Source: Candidatus Altimarinota bacterium
Lineage (GTDB): Bacteria > Patescibacteria > JAEDAM01 > BD1-5 > UBA2023
Direction: 5' to 3'
DNA: 64,000 nt
NCBI GenBank assembly: GCA_018457335.1
Contig: JAGYHI010000001.1
Location: 4,900 to 68,899 of the forward strand
The notes beneath the pieces were generated by a model. It worked only from the letters and a program-made list of their open reading frames with translations. It did no database searches and was not told the DNA's origin. Of the stretch, positions 18,076 to 29,136 are shown piece after piece. How positions within the stretch are numbered: position 1 is the stretch's first letter; every line of letters begins with the position of its first letter. The translations under genes were made by a program, and so were the position numbers.

Positions 18076-18909
18076 ATGTCAGATCATTCAATTTATCGAG
18101 CGAATCAAGAACTTCGAGAAACCAATTCAACTTTTATGGATTTTATAAAATTCCTAAGAGATTTTGTAATTTTATTGATTATTGTCCTTTTAGTGCGCTC
18201 TTTTATCGTGACGCCTTTTCGTATTTCTGGAAGCTCTATGGAGGCTTCTTATCATGATGGAGAGTATATTTTGATCGATAAATTTTCATATCTTAATTTT
18301 GATACTCAGTTTGATAATTTTATCACTGGAGCATCTGAAAAAACTTTCATTGAAAAATGAGCAGAACTTTTTAAAAAAATCCCTATTCACATTGGTGATC
18401 CAAAACGATGAGATGTAGTTGTGATTACACCGCATGTTGATCCGACAAAACCATATTATATCAAGAGAATTGTTGGAATGCCAGGGGACACAATTCGATT
18501 TGAAAATGGAAAAGTTTCTATTAAAAAACCAAAATCAGAAAGTTTCATTGAGTTGTCTGAAGATTATCTTTCTGTGATTAATGAGTGACAAACCAACCTA
18601 CCAAGTTCTGTGACTGAGAAAGAATTTAAAATTCCACAAGGATTTTATTGGGTAATGGGAGATAATCGCCTTAACTCTGCTGATTCTCGAAGTTGTTTCC
18701 ATGATTGTTTTCGTGAGTGAGCTACTCATTTTGCTGCAAGAAAGGATATTATTGGTCGGGTACTTCTCGATTTTGGACATTTTGATCTCTTTGACGGAGA
18801 ATTTAGTCTTAATCCTTTAAAAATTCCAAAACTTTGAACCCTTAAATGGCTTCGTCAGCCGAGATTTTTTGATACTCCAAGAAATGCTGAATATCCAGAA
18901 CTCAAATAA
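18076..18909 (+). CDS. lepB: Signal peptidase I
   Basis: This membrane-bound serine protease removes signal peptides from exported proteins, logically paired with SecA just upstream. The 277-residue protein has one N-terminal membrane segment (about 30-48), catalytic Ser54 in ISGSSMEAS, general base Lys130 in YYIKRIVGMPGD and box E MGDNRLNSADSR. Several TGA-Gly codons occur in the catalytic domain. The C-terminal extension past the catalytic core (from about residue 235) is not assigned. It starts 14 bp after secA; the next gene follows 2 bp after its stop. Confidence 0.93.
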
Positions 18910-18911
18910 GT

Positions 18912-19766
18912 ATGTTTTTTCTCATAGATAAACCACTTTGACTTTCCAGTTTTGATGTAATTCGCCGGCTTCGAAAAAAATTTAATATCAAAAAAATGGG
19001 ACACACTGGAACCTTAGACCCGCTTGCAAGCGGGATTCTTTTGATTGCGACGGAAAATAGTACTAAGCTCATTCCAGCGCTCGAAGGCTGTGACAAAACC
19101 TATTCCTTTACAGTGAGACTTGACGGTAAAACTGAAAGTTTGGATCTAGGGACAGAAGTTGAGCCAGTTGATACAAAAAACTATCAAAAAATCTCTGATA
19201 TTGATTTGATTGTTTGACTTGAAAATTTGACTGAGCAAATCCCACCAAAATACAGCGCGCTTCATATCGACGGAGTGCGAGCCTACGATCTTGCGAGACA
19301 AGGTAAAAATTTCGAGATTCCAAAGCGAAAAATCACGATAAAAAATGCAGAAATAATTTCACAAAAACCGTATGAAGTTACAGTTCGACTGAGGATTTCT
19401 TCTGGGGGGTATATTCGTTCACTGGCACCTGAGATAGGGAAGTGGTATGATGTAGATGGTGGATATATTTCGATGCTTCGGCGCGAGATTTTACATTTGC
19501 CGTGAGGAGATTTGACTTTACAGGATTCTTTTTTACTCGATGAAATTTCCTTGCAAAATTTGATTTCTTACAAAAATCTTTTTCCACATTTTCTCCACCA
19601 AGAAATCACCAAAAAACAAAAGGAAAGACTTATCCAGTGAAAAGAGATTATTCTTGAAAATCTTGAAAAAACCCAAAAATGAGATATTTTTCTCTATCAC
19701 GATGATTTTGTGTCTTGGTGTAAAATTGAGCATAGAACTTGCAAAATAAAGAAAAATAATGTATAA
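18912..19766 (+). CDS. truB: tRNA pseudouridine-55 synthase TruB
   Basis: The enzyme forms pseudouridine 55 in the T-loop of tRNAs. The 284-residue protein has the catalytic Asp36 in GHTGTLDPLASG (motif II), the substrate motif KTYSFTVRLD, PPKYSALHIDGVRAYDLAR, and the Leu/Ile-rich motif III RISSGGYIRSLAPEIG. The Gly in [11 protein letters not shown] is a TGA, as are others near the C-terminus. It is the last gene of secA-lepB-truB, starting 2 bp after lepB. The C-terminal 60 residues (EITKKQKERLIQGKEII) resemble the TruB C-terminal domain. Confidence 0.93.
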
Positions 19767-19812
19767 AAATATTTTAAAAATATTTCTTCACATAAAATTC
19801 ACACAATTCCCC

Positions 19813-19840
19813 TTGATTTTTTTATGTTTTTGTATATATT
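19813..19840 (+). promoter_or_regulatory. Putative promoter of a small secreted protein gene
   Basis: TTGATT (19813-19818), 16 bp, TATATT (19835-19840), 7 bp before the ATG at 19848, so the message would be nearly leaderless. The mirror copy is at 39262-39289. Confidence 0.45.
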
Positions 19841-19847
19841 TCACGGT

Positions 19848-20213
19848 ATGAAAATTTTATCTCGCAGCATCCTTGGTATTTTTATAGCTTGTGTCGGCTT
19901 TTCGTCGCTATCTACACAGGAGGTTTTTGCGAGTGAAAAATCTTATACAGCGACGATTCAGGGATATATTCTTGAGGCTTATAAAGTGCAGGGAGATTCA
20001 ATTGTTGCTACTTTGTCTCAAAATCTTACCAAGATGTATCCAAATCTTGAAAACCGAAAAAAAGCTTTTATAAACATACAAACAAGTCTTTCTCTTAAAA
20101 AACAAGCGATTCAAAAGCATCCAAAAATTTCTCAAATGACTCGTACTCTTCTTTCTCAGTATCTTGATTATATGATTTTTAAAATTGAGCAAGAAAAACA
20201 GAAAATAAAATAA
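19848..20213 (+). CDS. Small secreted protein of unknown function
   Basis: A 121-residue protein with a clear signal peptide: MKILSRSI, a hydrophobic core and a probable cleavage after EVFAS (about residue 28-29). The mature part is hydrophilic and helical (LTKMYPNLENRKKAFINIQ, SQYLDYMIFKIEQEKQKIK) and lacks cysteine. No family was recognised. A frame start eight codons upstream is possible, but the ATG at 19848 gives the proper signal peptide. It converges on the surface operon with a shared bidirectional terminator. Confidence 0.65.
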   Translation: MKILSRSILGIFIACVGFSSLSTQEVFASEKSYTATIQGYILEAYKVQGDSIVATLSQNLTKMYPNLENRKKAFINIQTSLSLKKQAIQKHPKISQMTRTLLSQYLDYMIFKIEQEKQKIK

Positions 20214-20246
20214 AAAATCTCAGTTTATAAACTGAGATTTTTTTAA
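20214..20246. terminator. Bidirectional terminator
   Basis: AAAATCTCAGTTTATA pairs with TATAAACTGAGATTTT, a near-perfect palindrome with A/T tails, between converging genes. The mirror copy is at 38856-38888. Confidence 0.85.
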
Positions 20247-20270
20247 AATATTAGTATAAAAGGTAAATTT

Positions 20271-21989
20271 TTACTTTTCTAGAACAAATGGAATATTACT
20301 ACGAATAGTCGGATTATATTCTATAATAAGAGAATTTGTTTTATTGGTAGTGCGTAATTTTTGTTGTCCTGCTCCGAAATCCATTCCTTGAGTTAAATGA
20401 TTTAAATTATCTGGTATATCTTTATTAATATCGTTATTAAAACACTTTCGTTTTCCAGCCCAAGCGTATTTTAGATTTTTAGTGAGTTTATCTTCAGTCG
20501 TATTTATAGTAAATCCTGCAGTCCAGTACCAGTTTTGTTTTCCATTGGATTTTTTACCTCCACAATTACTCTCTACTTTTTGTGGATTTGCATATTTGAC
20601 TTGAAATCCTCGTAAGTTTGCAAGGTCGTAAATATTTTCTTTTTTATCTGCAAATTTTTTGATATCTTTTATACGATATAAATCTGCGTCGTATGGGATT
20701 TTTTTCGAACCAATTGTATTTTTCGTAAAAATTGTTCCATATATATAGAGCTGGCGTGCCAGTAGTCAATTATTGTCAGTATTTCGATTGAGGATTTTCC
20801 CATCTCGGTAACTTAATAAACTTCCATCTGCTATTAAAATTGCGTCAATATTAGTTACATCTGGATCAACATAAATGTTTCCACCATTGTTATTTTTGTC
20901 GCGTTTTGCGATAATAGTGAGCAGAGAAGTTTTATCATCGGTATTGTGTAAATCAGCATTTATGTAAATATTTGCCCCCTCGACAATGAGAGTATTTTTT
21001 CCTGTGATTGGGATATGATATTTTTTTGGTACACTTTTTTTAAATTTTTTCGAGACCGTTTCGAGTCGTACAATATGTCATTTATTAATTTCTTTTGAAT
21101 TACTTGGAAGAATTCTTGATTTTCCTTTATAATTATAATAAAAAATATTTTCTCAATCAATTTTTACTGTGGCACTGTCAGCATCAAAAGAGCGAATTTG
21201 AGTATCAATATATTGTTTTGTGGTAGCTGGTGCATTTCGGGTAAGAAGAGCGATTCTGTGTTCTATTTCTTCGGACATAATCGGTATTACGCCTCGTGAT
21301 GAGTTGATTTCATTGATGCCAGTGTCCCCAGATTCATTGAAGAGATTATTTTTATTTCCGTCGAGATTAGCGATTCCAGTGATGAGGACTTGTTGTTTTT
21401 CAAAGATATTTTCGACTGCGGTCCCACTAAAAGATACATTGAAATCCTGCTCGAGTTTTTCTTCATTTTCTTTTTTCCAGCCGAGATTGTAGAGGAGTTT
21501 TTTTGGGAGTCACTCTGAGTGGAATACAATAAAAGTTTCGAGGCTTTTTGGACAAAAAAGTGACTTGCTTTCATCGACTTGTAAGACTCCAAAAAGTGGA
21601 CTAATAATACTTCCAGTGACGCTGTATGTATGTTGTTTTTCTCCACATTTTGTCTTGTCGGTATCTTTGAGGATAAATCCAGTGTCGCCCTCATCCTGAC
21701 TTTTGATTTCAAATTTTCCAAAAAGACTACTGAAAATATCGCCTTGCAAGACTCCACGATATTTTTGATTTTGGTATGAGTCACGGTCACTGTCAAAGAT
21801 GAGGATATTTTTCACTGCAAATCTCCAAATATCGTTGTCTTTGCAAATTTTCCCGTCTGAGCAAGTGGCATCATTATTTTTAAAAGAAAATTTTTCGAAT
21901 GAATTACTGTCGTCCGTCGCAAAAATCCCACCAATACAGATAACTGAGAGTAGAGAAGCAACGAGAATGTATTTTTTAAAAGGTTTCAT
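20271..21989 (-). CDS. Large secreted protein, third gene of the surface operon
   Basis: A 572-residue exported protein of no recognised family. A signal peptide (MKPFKKYILVASLLSVICIGG) precedes a mature chain with several Cys (TCSDGKICKD, DKTKCGEK), a middle region with HRIALLTRNAPATTKQYID, and repeated Asn/Asp-rich beta-type sequence (ITGKNTLIVEGANIYINAD, DPDVTNIDAILIADGSLLS). The Asn/Asp-rich stretch resembles a parallel beta-helix or other repetitive surface fold (inference). It starts 26 bp after the BspA-like gene and presumably acts on the cell surface with it. It carries four TGA-Gly codons. Confidence 0.7.
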
Positions 21990-22015
21990 AGGAAAAAATT
22001 ATATGTATTTAAAGA

Positions 22016-24478
22016 TTAATCGCAGTTTCAGGTGCTTCCGTCAGTTCACCATTTTGGGTACTTTTCGGGTTGGTTTGCAAATCAAGCACTGGAAGCAAAA
22101 AAACTTTTACCCGTTACTTTTTTTACATTCCAACAGGAAAGATTTTGATCAAAATCATAAGCATCATTAAACATATCATACATTTTTATAACATTACTTG
22201 TATTCCATTGAGATAAAGGTTGATTAAATTCTTCTGCATGATGAAACATAGTATTCATATATTTAACATTACTAACATTCCAATTATTCAATGGTTGATT
22301 GAATTTTTTTGCGTAAGAAAACATACTATTCATTCGTATAACATTACTAACATTCCAGTTATTCAATGGTTGATTAAAGCTTGTTGCCATTGTAAAAATA
22401 TTCCTCATATCGGTAACCTTACTTACATCCCATGAGTTTATATTTCAATTAAATTTTTTTGCGTAACAAAATATTCCTGTCATTTTTTTAAGATTGGATG
22501 TTTTCCATTTACTTAATGGTTGATTAAATTCTTCTGCTTGATAAAACATATTTGCCATATTAGTAACTTTACTCACATCCCATAAACTTATATCTCAGTT
22601 AAATACTGTTGCTTGATAAAACATACTTGTCATATTGGTAACTTTACTCACATCCCATAAACTTATATCTCAGTTAAATATTGTTGCTCCTTGAAACATA
22701 CGACTAGTATTTATTACTCCAGGAGGTAAATATTTCGGAACCTCTATAAGAGATTCCGCTTTTTTAAATGCATACGAAAAATTTGTAATTCCAAGATTAT
22801 CCCATTTTAAGACCTTTTTTAGTTTTTTGATACCAGGTTGAGTTCATCACCAAGTATATCAAAAATCGCTTGCCTTTCCTCTGACTATAATGGTAGTTTC
22901 TCAAGAATTTACTCAATTTTTATAAGTACATCATGGATAGTACCAGTCATTTGTTTTTTGACAATCTTCTCATCAAGGTCCCCAATCTATATCTGTTATA
23001 TGTACATCTCAGTGAAAACCCAATGTAACCTTATCTCAAGGAACTAATCCTTCATATACTAAAATCATTTCTCCTTGAGAGCTACAATTTCCACCACTTC
23101 CGTCGGTTCACCATCGTGGGTACTTTTCCATTTCTCTATCAAATCAGGCTCAAACTGCAAAGTGGCCTTGACTTTTTACTTTTTTTACATTCCAACAAGA
23201 AAGATTTTGATCAAATTGTGTTGCGTTTTTAAACATTCCAAACATATCAGTTACACTCTTTGTATTCCAGTGATTTAAGGGTTGATTAAAACTTGTTGCA
23301 TTTTCAAACATAAAAGCCATATTTTTAACTTTACTTACGTCCCAATTTCCGATTGGTTGGTTAAATGAAGGATTATCTAAGAATATTCCCCAGATATCTG
23401 TAACCTTACTTGTATCCCAATTTCCAATTGGTTGATTGAAATTAGATTTTCGAAACATAACACCCATATCTGTAACCTTACTTGTATCCCAAGTTCCAAT
23501 TGGTTGATTGAAATTATTATTCCACGAAAACATACCATCCATATTGGTTACATTACTTGTATCCCAATTTCCAATTGGTTGATTGAAATTATTCCACGAA
23601 AACATAAATCTCATATCTGTAACCTTACTTGTATCCCAAGCTCCAATTGGTTGATTGAACTTACCGCCAGAAAACATTCTACTCATATTTGTCACTTGAC
23701 TCGTATCCCAATTTCCAATTGCTTGATTGAAGTTAGAGTTCGAAAACATCCCTCGCATATTAGTTATACGACTTGTGTCCCAATTTCCAATTGGTTGATT
23801 GAACTTATGAGTTCAGGAAAACATATATCCTACATTGGTGACAGTTTTTGGTAAGTAATTTGGTACTTCTATAAGATTTTCTGCTCAAATAAAAGCAAAA
23901 CTCAAATCAGTAAATCACATATCTTTCCATTTTTTAACTTTTTTTAGTTTATTCATTCATAGTATTACTTGTCTATCTCTAGAAGTAGGCTCTCAAAATC
24001 AATTTGCTTTTCCATTTACTACAATCCTTGTCTCTCTACTTTGAACTTTACTATTATAAGTACAAATTGGGTCAATGTTTGTCGTCTTTTTGATACAGTT
24101 TTCTCCACCTCGTCCCCAGTCTATGTTTTCAATTTTTACATTTCCATGAAAAGGAAGCTCGACGACATCACCACTCGTCAATCCTTCATATACCAAAATC
24201 ATTTCTCCCATAGATTCACATTCTTCGAGTTTTAGGTGGCTCGGTTTGGTTGCGATGAGATTGTTCCATTCGGCTTTGCTTTTGGTCGGTATGAAAGCAT
24301 CTCACTTATCAGAGAGATTTGTAATTTTTTTACAGATGTTGTGAGCGGTCACGAGAGTAGGAGTATTTTTCGCGATACGGAAACCGTCTTGGACGCTATT
24401 TATCGCGTACACTGAAAATACTCATATGAGTATTACGCTGACAATCAACCCCATGATGTAATATCATTTTTTCTGCAT
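22016..24478 (-). CDS. Two-module BspA-like (DUF285) repeat surface protein
   Basis: An 820-residue protein, visible as one frame only with TGA = Gly (about 28 such codons). An N-terminal membrane anchor (GLIVSVILIGVFSVYAINS) is followed by two homologous modules. Each begins with GEMILVYEGL and an Asp/Trp/Gly-rich beta domain with paired Cys, continues with KLKKVKKWKDMG-type sequence, then about 23-residue repeats of the type FNQPIGNWDTSKVTDM-MF, and ends FDQNLSCWNVKKV ... KYPRWGTDGS. The repeats match BspA/DUF285 leucine-rich-like repeats, known in surface adhesins of Bacteroidetes, Mycoplasma and Trichomonas. It is the second gene of a three-gene operon, 5 bp after the S74 protein gene. 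Confidence 0.88.
22117..23812 (-). repeat. Two arrays of 66-75-bp coding repeats in the BspA-like gene
   Basis: Array 1 is about 23192-23812 and array 2 about 22117-22712. The unit contains AAYTGGGATACAAGTAARGT. Units of array 1 are nearly identical over 20-40 bp stretches, which favours copy-number change by slippage or recombination. Mirror arrays lie at about 35290-35910 and 36390-36985. Confidence 0.85.
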
Positions 24479-24483
24479 GTTTT

Positions 24484-25785
24484 TTATTTTTTAAGAGTTT
24501 TTTTGATTTCATCAATTTGTTTTTGGAGGTTGCTGACCTGATTTTTGAGTGTGTCGATTTCCGCTTGCTGTGATTTGATACCCTCGATGAGGAAGGCGAC
24601 AAGATTGCCGTATTCTACTGATTTATAGCCACTTGCATCTGTGTGGACGAGTTCTGGTAAGATTTTTTCAACTTCTTGCGCGACGAGCCCGTAGGTTTTT
24701 CGCCCGTTTTCTTTCCAAGAAAAAGAGACACCACGAAGTTTTTTAACGATTTGAATCACATTTTTTATCGGTGTGATATTTTCTTTGAGACGCTTATCAG
24801 AAGTGTAGAAAAAAGCCGATGCTTTCAGATCACCTTTAATCGTAATTTGTTTATTTCCAGACATATTTCCAGTGATGATATTTCCGATGTTAAGCTGGTA
24901 GCTTCCGTTTGGATTTGGAAAGTTTGTATTTGTTCAGAGAGCAATATTGTGGTTCCCAGACTTGAGGTTGTCACCTGCAAGATATCCAAATGCTGTATTA
25001 TTATTTCCAGTATTTTGATGTAGGAGAGAAAAATTTCCGACAGCAGTATTATTGCTTCCTGTTATATTATTTTTTAATACAGATTCACCAATTGTCGTGT
25101 TATTTCTTCCACTTACATTCTTTTGTAATATATTTGTTCCATAACAAATATTTCAAGTTCAATTTCCACTAGCTTTACATAAATTTACTCCTTTCTCACT
25201 CCACTTTGCTTTTCCGTCCGCATCACTCATGAGTACATAATCCTTTCATTCAGTACCGTCTTTGATTTTAATACTTCCATTGACTTGCAGTTTTTCATTA
25301 GGAAACCTTGTATTGATTCCCACATTTCCATCGTCGTAATAAGCATTGTTTCCTTGTTTCTTCCAAAAAGTCCACGCTGGATTGACATTTTCTTGTTTGA
25401 GTGTTCCATTTTTGATTTTTGATGCATCTATAGAATTTTCTTGGAGATTATTTACTGTGATACTCCCTGGTTGAAGGTCTGCATTAGTGATACTCCCATC
25501 TTTTATATCTACAGACGTAATACTCCCGTTTTTGATTTTATCACCTGTCACACTGTTATCTTGGAGTTCAGCAGAAGTGATAGTTTTATCTTTAATATTT
25601 GTTCCATCGAGACGATATTTACTTGTAGTATGGCCATTTGTTTCAGTATGAGAAGTAGGAGGAAGATTAAAAAGTACTCCAATTCCACCTTCTGTTTGCA
25701 TGGTAGTATAACCTACAGCTGATGCACAAGAAAGTCCAATTATAAAACCGGCGATATATTTATGTGTACTTCATTTTGAAGTCAT
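24484..25785 (-). CDS. Surface adhesin / tail-fibre-like protein with C-terminal peptidase S74 chaperone domain
   Basis: A 433-residue exported protein. It has an N-terminal hydrophobic segment (YIAGFIIGLSCASAVGY), then a run of beta-helix-like repeats (NSVTGDKIKNGSITSVDIKD), then YadA-head-like repeats (NTAVGNFSLL, NTAFGYLAGD, HNIALGTN). The C-terminus is an intramolecular chaperone S74 domain with SDKRLKENI, whose Ser329 and Lys334 match the Ser-Lys dyad spacing of phage endosialidase, and a coiled coil (QQAEIDTLKNQVSNLQKQ). S74 domains trimerise fibre proteins and then cut themselves off. It is the first gene of the surface operon; the start is the ATG about 30 bp downstream of the promoter. 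It contains five TGA-Gly codons. Confidence 0.87.
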
Positions 25786-25816
25786 AAAAAGAGAAGTTAA
25801 AGATGTAATGATTTCT

Positions 25817-25845
25817 ATGTTATCATATTTTTTTGTTATTGTCAA
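25817..25845 (-). promoter_or_regulatory. Surface-operon promoter (left-arm copy)
   Basis: Reverse complement of 33257-33285: TTGACA, 17-bp spacer, TAACAT, with the start codon about 30 bp downstream. Confidence 0.65.
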
Positions 25846-26042
25846 AACTGTTTTTTTGTTTTTTTCTATAAAAAAATTTGCTTTTTTTATAAAAATATGT
25901 ATATTATTTTCTGCTTTAACTTTAAGTTATCTGAGAGCCTTTATTGGTCAGTATATTTTGTTTTTTTATATTTCTATTTGGGAAATATAGATTTTTTTCG
26001 CATTTGTAGAAAAAGTTGTTATTTGGAGGGAAAAACCGTAAA

Positions 26043-26070
26043 TGTCATTCCCGCGCAGGTGGGAATCTGG
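26043..26070. repeat. Dispersed palindromic repeat
   Basis: TGTCATTCCC-GCGCAGGT-GGGAATCTGG is an inverted repeat of the family also found inside cysS. The mirror copy is at 33032-33059. Confidence 0.8.
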
Positions 26071-26085
26071 GTGGAAAAGAGAAAA

Positions 26086-26350
26086 TGTCATTTCGGACTT
26101 GATCCGGAATCCAGCTAATAAATAAAATTCCTTTCTAAAACCTCACCCTTCATACTCCTTTTCTTTTGTGACCAAAAGAAACAAAAGTTTTGGGGTCAAA
26201 TAAACTCGCTCGTACTCGCCAAAAGGCTTCATCTTTTAAAAACTGATTTTCATCATCGCTCATCGATTTTTTTCACTCTTTATTATTTTTAAAGGTAAAA
26301 AATCTCTTGGCAGTATTTGTCCCCAAACCCCCATTTGTACAGGTTTTCCT
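26086..26350 (-). repeat. Composite noncoding repeat element, copy B
   Basis: In reverse orientation this has the block order of copy A at 12540-12756: G-rich block, GATGAAAATCAGTT, hairpin TTCTTTTG/CAAAAGAA (26161-26180), GGGTGAGGTTTT, and the terminal palindrome GGATTCCGGATCAAGTCCGA-AATGACA (26086-26115). The hairpin stems of A and B differ in sequence but both pair. The mirror copy is 32752-33016. Confidence 0.75.
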
Positions 26351-26490
26351 TTTTAAAAATAAAATTATAAGTTTTCTAAATAGAAAAATATTACTTGAAA
26401 TAAATAAAAAACACCTTTTTTCAAAAAAAATTTGACTTTCCGCGCACTCTCTCTACTCTATATGACAATATTTTCTTCTTCAATAAAAAT

Positions 26491-29052
26491 ATGAAACTTG
26501 TCATCGTCGAGTCCCCAGCAAAGGCCAAAAAAATCGCTGGATACCTTGGAAAAGACTATAAAGTCGAGGCATCTATTGGGCATATCCGCGACTTGCCAGC
26601 AAAAAATATGTGAGTCGATATCGCTGGTGGATTTGAACCACAGTATGAAATTTCGCCACAGAAAAAAAAGCGTGTTGCCGAACTCAAAAGATATGCAAAA
26701 AATGCTGAGAGTATCATACTTGCGACGGATCCAGATCGTGAATGAGAGGCAATTGCTTGGCATTTGGCTCATATTTTTGGTATTGATCCAGCGACGACAG
26801 ACCGAGTGGCTTATCACGAAATCACAAAAACCGCAATTGCAAAGGCTTTCTCTGAGCCGAAGACGATTGATATTGACCTTGTAAATGCTCAGCAATCACG
26901 ACGAATTCTCGACCGAATTGTGGGGTACGAACTCTCTCCACTCCTTTGGAAAAAAGTCCAAAGAGGACTTTCGGCGGGACGTGTCCAGTCGGTTGCCGTC
27001 AAACTCCTCGTCGAGCGAGAGCGTGAAATTCGTGCCTTTGAACCAAAAGAAAGTTGGAAACTCTCGACAAATCTTGTTCATAGTGACGGAAAAACTTTGC
27101 TTCCGGCAGAATTTACAAAATTCAAGGGAAAAGCAAAAAATTTCAAATCCCAAAAAGATCTTGAAAAGTTCTTGGCTTCGCATGATATCGACCTCGAAAA
27201 TGTCGATATGAAGCAAGATAAAAAATGAAATTTTCACTTCATACTTCCGCACACTGAGAATTTTATCCTCAATGCAACGGTAAAAAAACAGAGCAAACGC
27301 ACACCGTGAGCGCCTTTTACGACTTCGACGCTCCAACAGGAAGCCAGCCGAAAACTCGGATTTGGCGTCAAACGAACGATGCAAATCGCCCAGAGTTTGT
27401 ATCAAAATGGGCACATCACCTATATGCGAACGGACTCGGTCAGTCTCTCGCAGGCAGCGATGGACGGTGCAAAAGCCTATATCGAAAAAGCCTACGGAGC
27501 TGAGTATGTCATGCCAAAAGGTCGCCAATATAAAACCAAACAATCGTCAGCACAAGAAGCGCACGAGGCAATTCGTCCGACTGATCTTGCAAAAACACCA
27601 GGAAACCTTGGTGGCGATATCGCCGAGGAAAAACTCTACAAACTCATCTGGGAGCGAACCGTCGCATCACAAATGAAAGAGGCGACCGTAGAGCTCACCA
27701 CTTACGAATTTTCACCGACAAAAAATAGTGATGAACTCTGGATTTCAAAAGGGGAAGTCATCACTTTTGCTGGGTTTATGAAACTCTATATCGAGGGAGT
27801 CGATGATGAAAATGCGCCTGACCCAATGCTCCAAAAGCAACTTCCAAAAGTCACTGATGGGACTGAGTTGCCGTCAAAAAACTTCCAAGGACAGCAAAAA
27901 TTCACACTGCCACCAGCACGATACACGGAGGCTTCTCTCGTCAAGAAACTCGAAGCTGAGGGAATTGGTCGACCGTCGACCTATGCACCGACGATTCAGA
28001 CGATTCAGGATCGATGATATGTCGTCGTCGAATCAAAAAAACTCGTGCCGACAGATATCGCTTTTGTCGTGACGGATTATCTCTCTGAGCAATTTCCGTG
28101 GCTGATGCGCTACGATTTTACTGCAAAAGTCGAAGAAAAATTTGATACGATTGCCGAAGGAAAAGAGGACTGGAAAAAAATGCTCGCATCATTTTATGAA
28201 CCATTTCACTCTGGAATCGTTGAGGCTGAGGGCAGTGATGGTAAATTTTCTGGGGAGCGAATCCTCGGAAAAGATGAAAAAACCGGTTATACGATTTTAG
28301 CGCGTATGAGTCGATTTGGTCCAGTCATCCAGATGGGATCACCAGATGAACTTGCCGAAGAAGAAAAGCCAAAATATGCTAATCTTTCACCTGGACTTTC
28401 TATCGATGATATCACTTTTAAGCAAGCACTCGAACTCTTTAAATTTCCAAAAGATATCGGTGAATATGAAGAAAAACCAGTTGTCATTGGACAAGGAAGA
28501 TTTGGGCCGTATGTCAAGTGGGGCGACGCGTATGTCTCTATCCCACGAGATATTGATCCACAAGCCGTCGGTATGGATATCGCGAAAAAACTTATTGAAG
28601 AAAAGAAAAAAGCCGATGCCCCGATTGGGACATACGAAGGAGAGCCGTACACACAAGGAAAAGGGCGATTTTGACCATTTTTGAAATATAAAAACCTCTA
28701 TGTCTCTATCCCGCGAGCAATCGACCCAGAAGAAATCACCGAAGAGCAGGCACATGATTTGATTGCCAAAAAAATCGAAAAAGAAGCCAATCGCTACATT
28801 CAGGTCTGGGATGAGGAGGGGATTTCTATCGAAAATGGACGCTGGGGACCATTTATAAAATTTAAAAAGAAAAATCTCTATCTCCAAAAAGACGGAGAGC
28901 GAATTAAAGATCAAGAAGTCGCAAAAGCACTCACTCTCGACGAGGTCAAAGCGATCATCACTGAGCAAATACCTGATGCCTTTAAAGAAACGAAGAAAAA
29001 AACAACAAAAAAGGTAGCCAAGAAAAAACCGGCCACAAAGAAAAAGAAATAA
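26491..29052 (+). CDS. topA: DNA topoisomerase I
   Basis: This type IA topoisomerase relaxes negative supercoils. The 853-residue protein has the Toprim domain ([30 protein letters not shown] with Gly85 encoded by TGA) and the active-site Tyr311 in ITYMRTDS. It also has [10 protein letters not shown], and [23 protein letters not shown] of the central fold. The C-terminus carries repeats with [10 protein letters not shown] and GRFGPFLKYK and [10 protein letters not shown], then a Lys-rich tail ([19 protein letters not shown]), but no Cys4 zinc fingers. This tail type is known to help processivity and DNA binding in other bacteria. Several long antisense frames lie opposite and are shadows. Confidence 0.96.
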
Positions 29053-29136
29053 TACCCTTTATAGTATTTTATCTTGACTTTTTTAGAAAAAAGTATACAT
29101 TATGGTGTATACTTTTCTTTATTATTTTTTCTGCTT

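Larger units (their letters stand above)
25786..26490. other. 705-bp divergent intergenic region, surface operon / topA
   Basis: No convincing gene. From left to right: the surface-operon promoter on the reverse strand (25817-25845), an AT-rich stretch, two dispersed palindromes (26043-26070, 26086-26115), composite element copy B (about 26086-26350) and the region upstream of topA, where TTGACT at 26432 with TACTCT at 26454 is a weak candidate promoter. The mirror copy is 32612-33316. Confidence 0.75.

Noticed and set aside
22117..23812. Regular 66-75-bp repeats resembling a CRISPR or minisatellite array
   Set aside because: The repeats are in frame and encode BspA-like repeat units; there are no unique spacers or cas genes.
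26017..26118. Short frame encoding VIPAQVGIW and LDPESS
   Set aside because: This is translation of two dispersed palindromes in an intergenic region; there is no start signal or family.
26896..27543. A 215-codon antisense frame opposite topA, and similar long antisense frames opposite secA, tig and argS
   Set aside because: They lie opposite strongly conserved genes, have no start context or family resemblance, and arise because TCA/TTA/CTA codons are rare in the sense frames.
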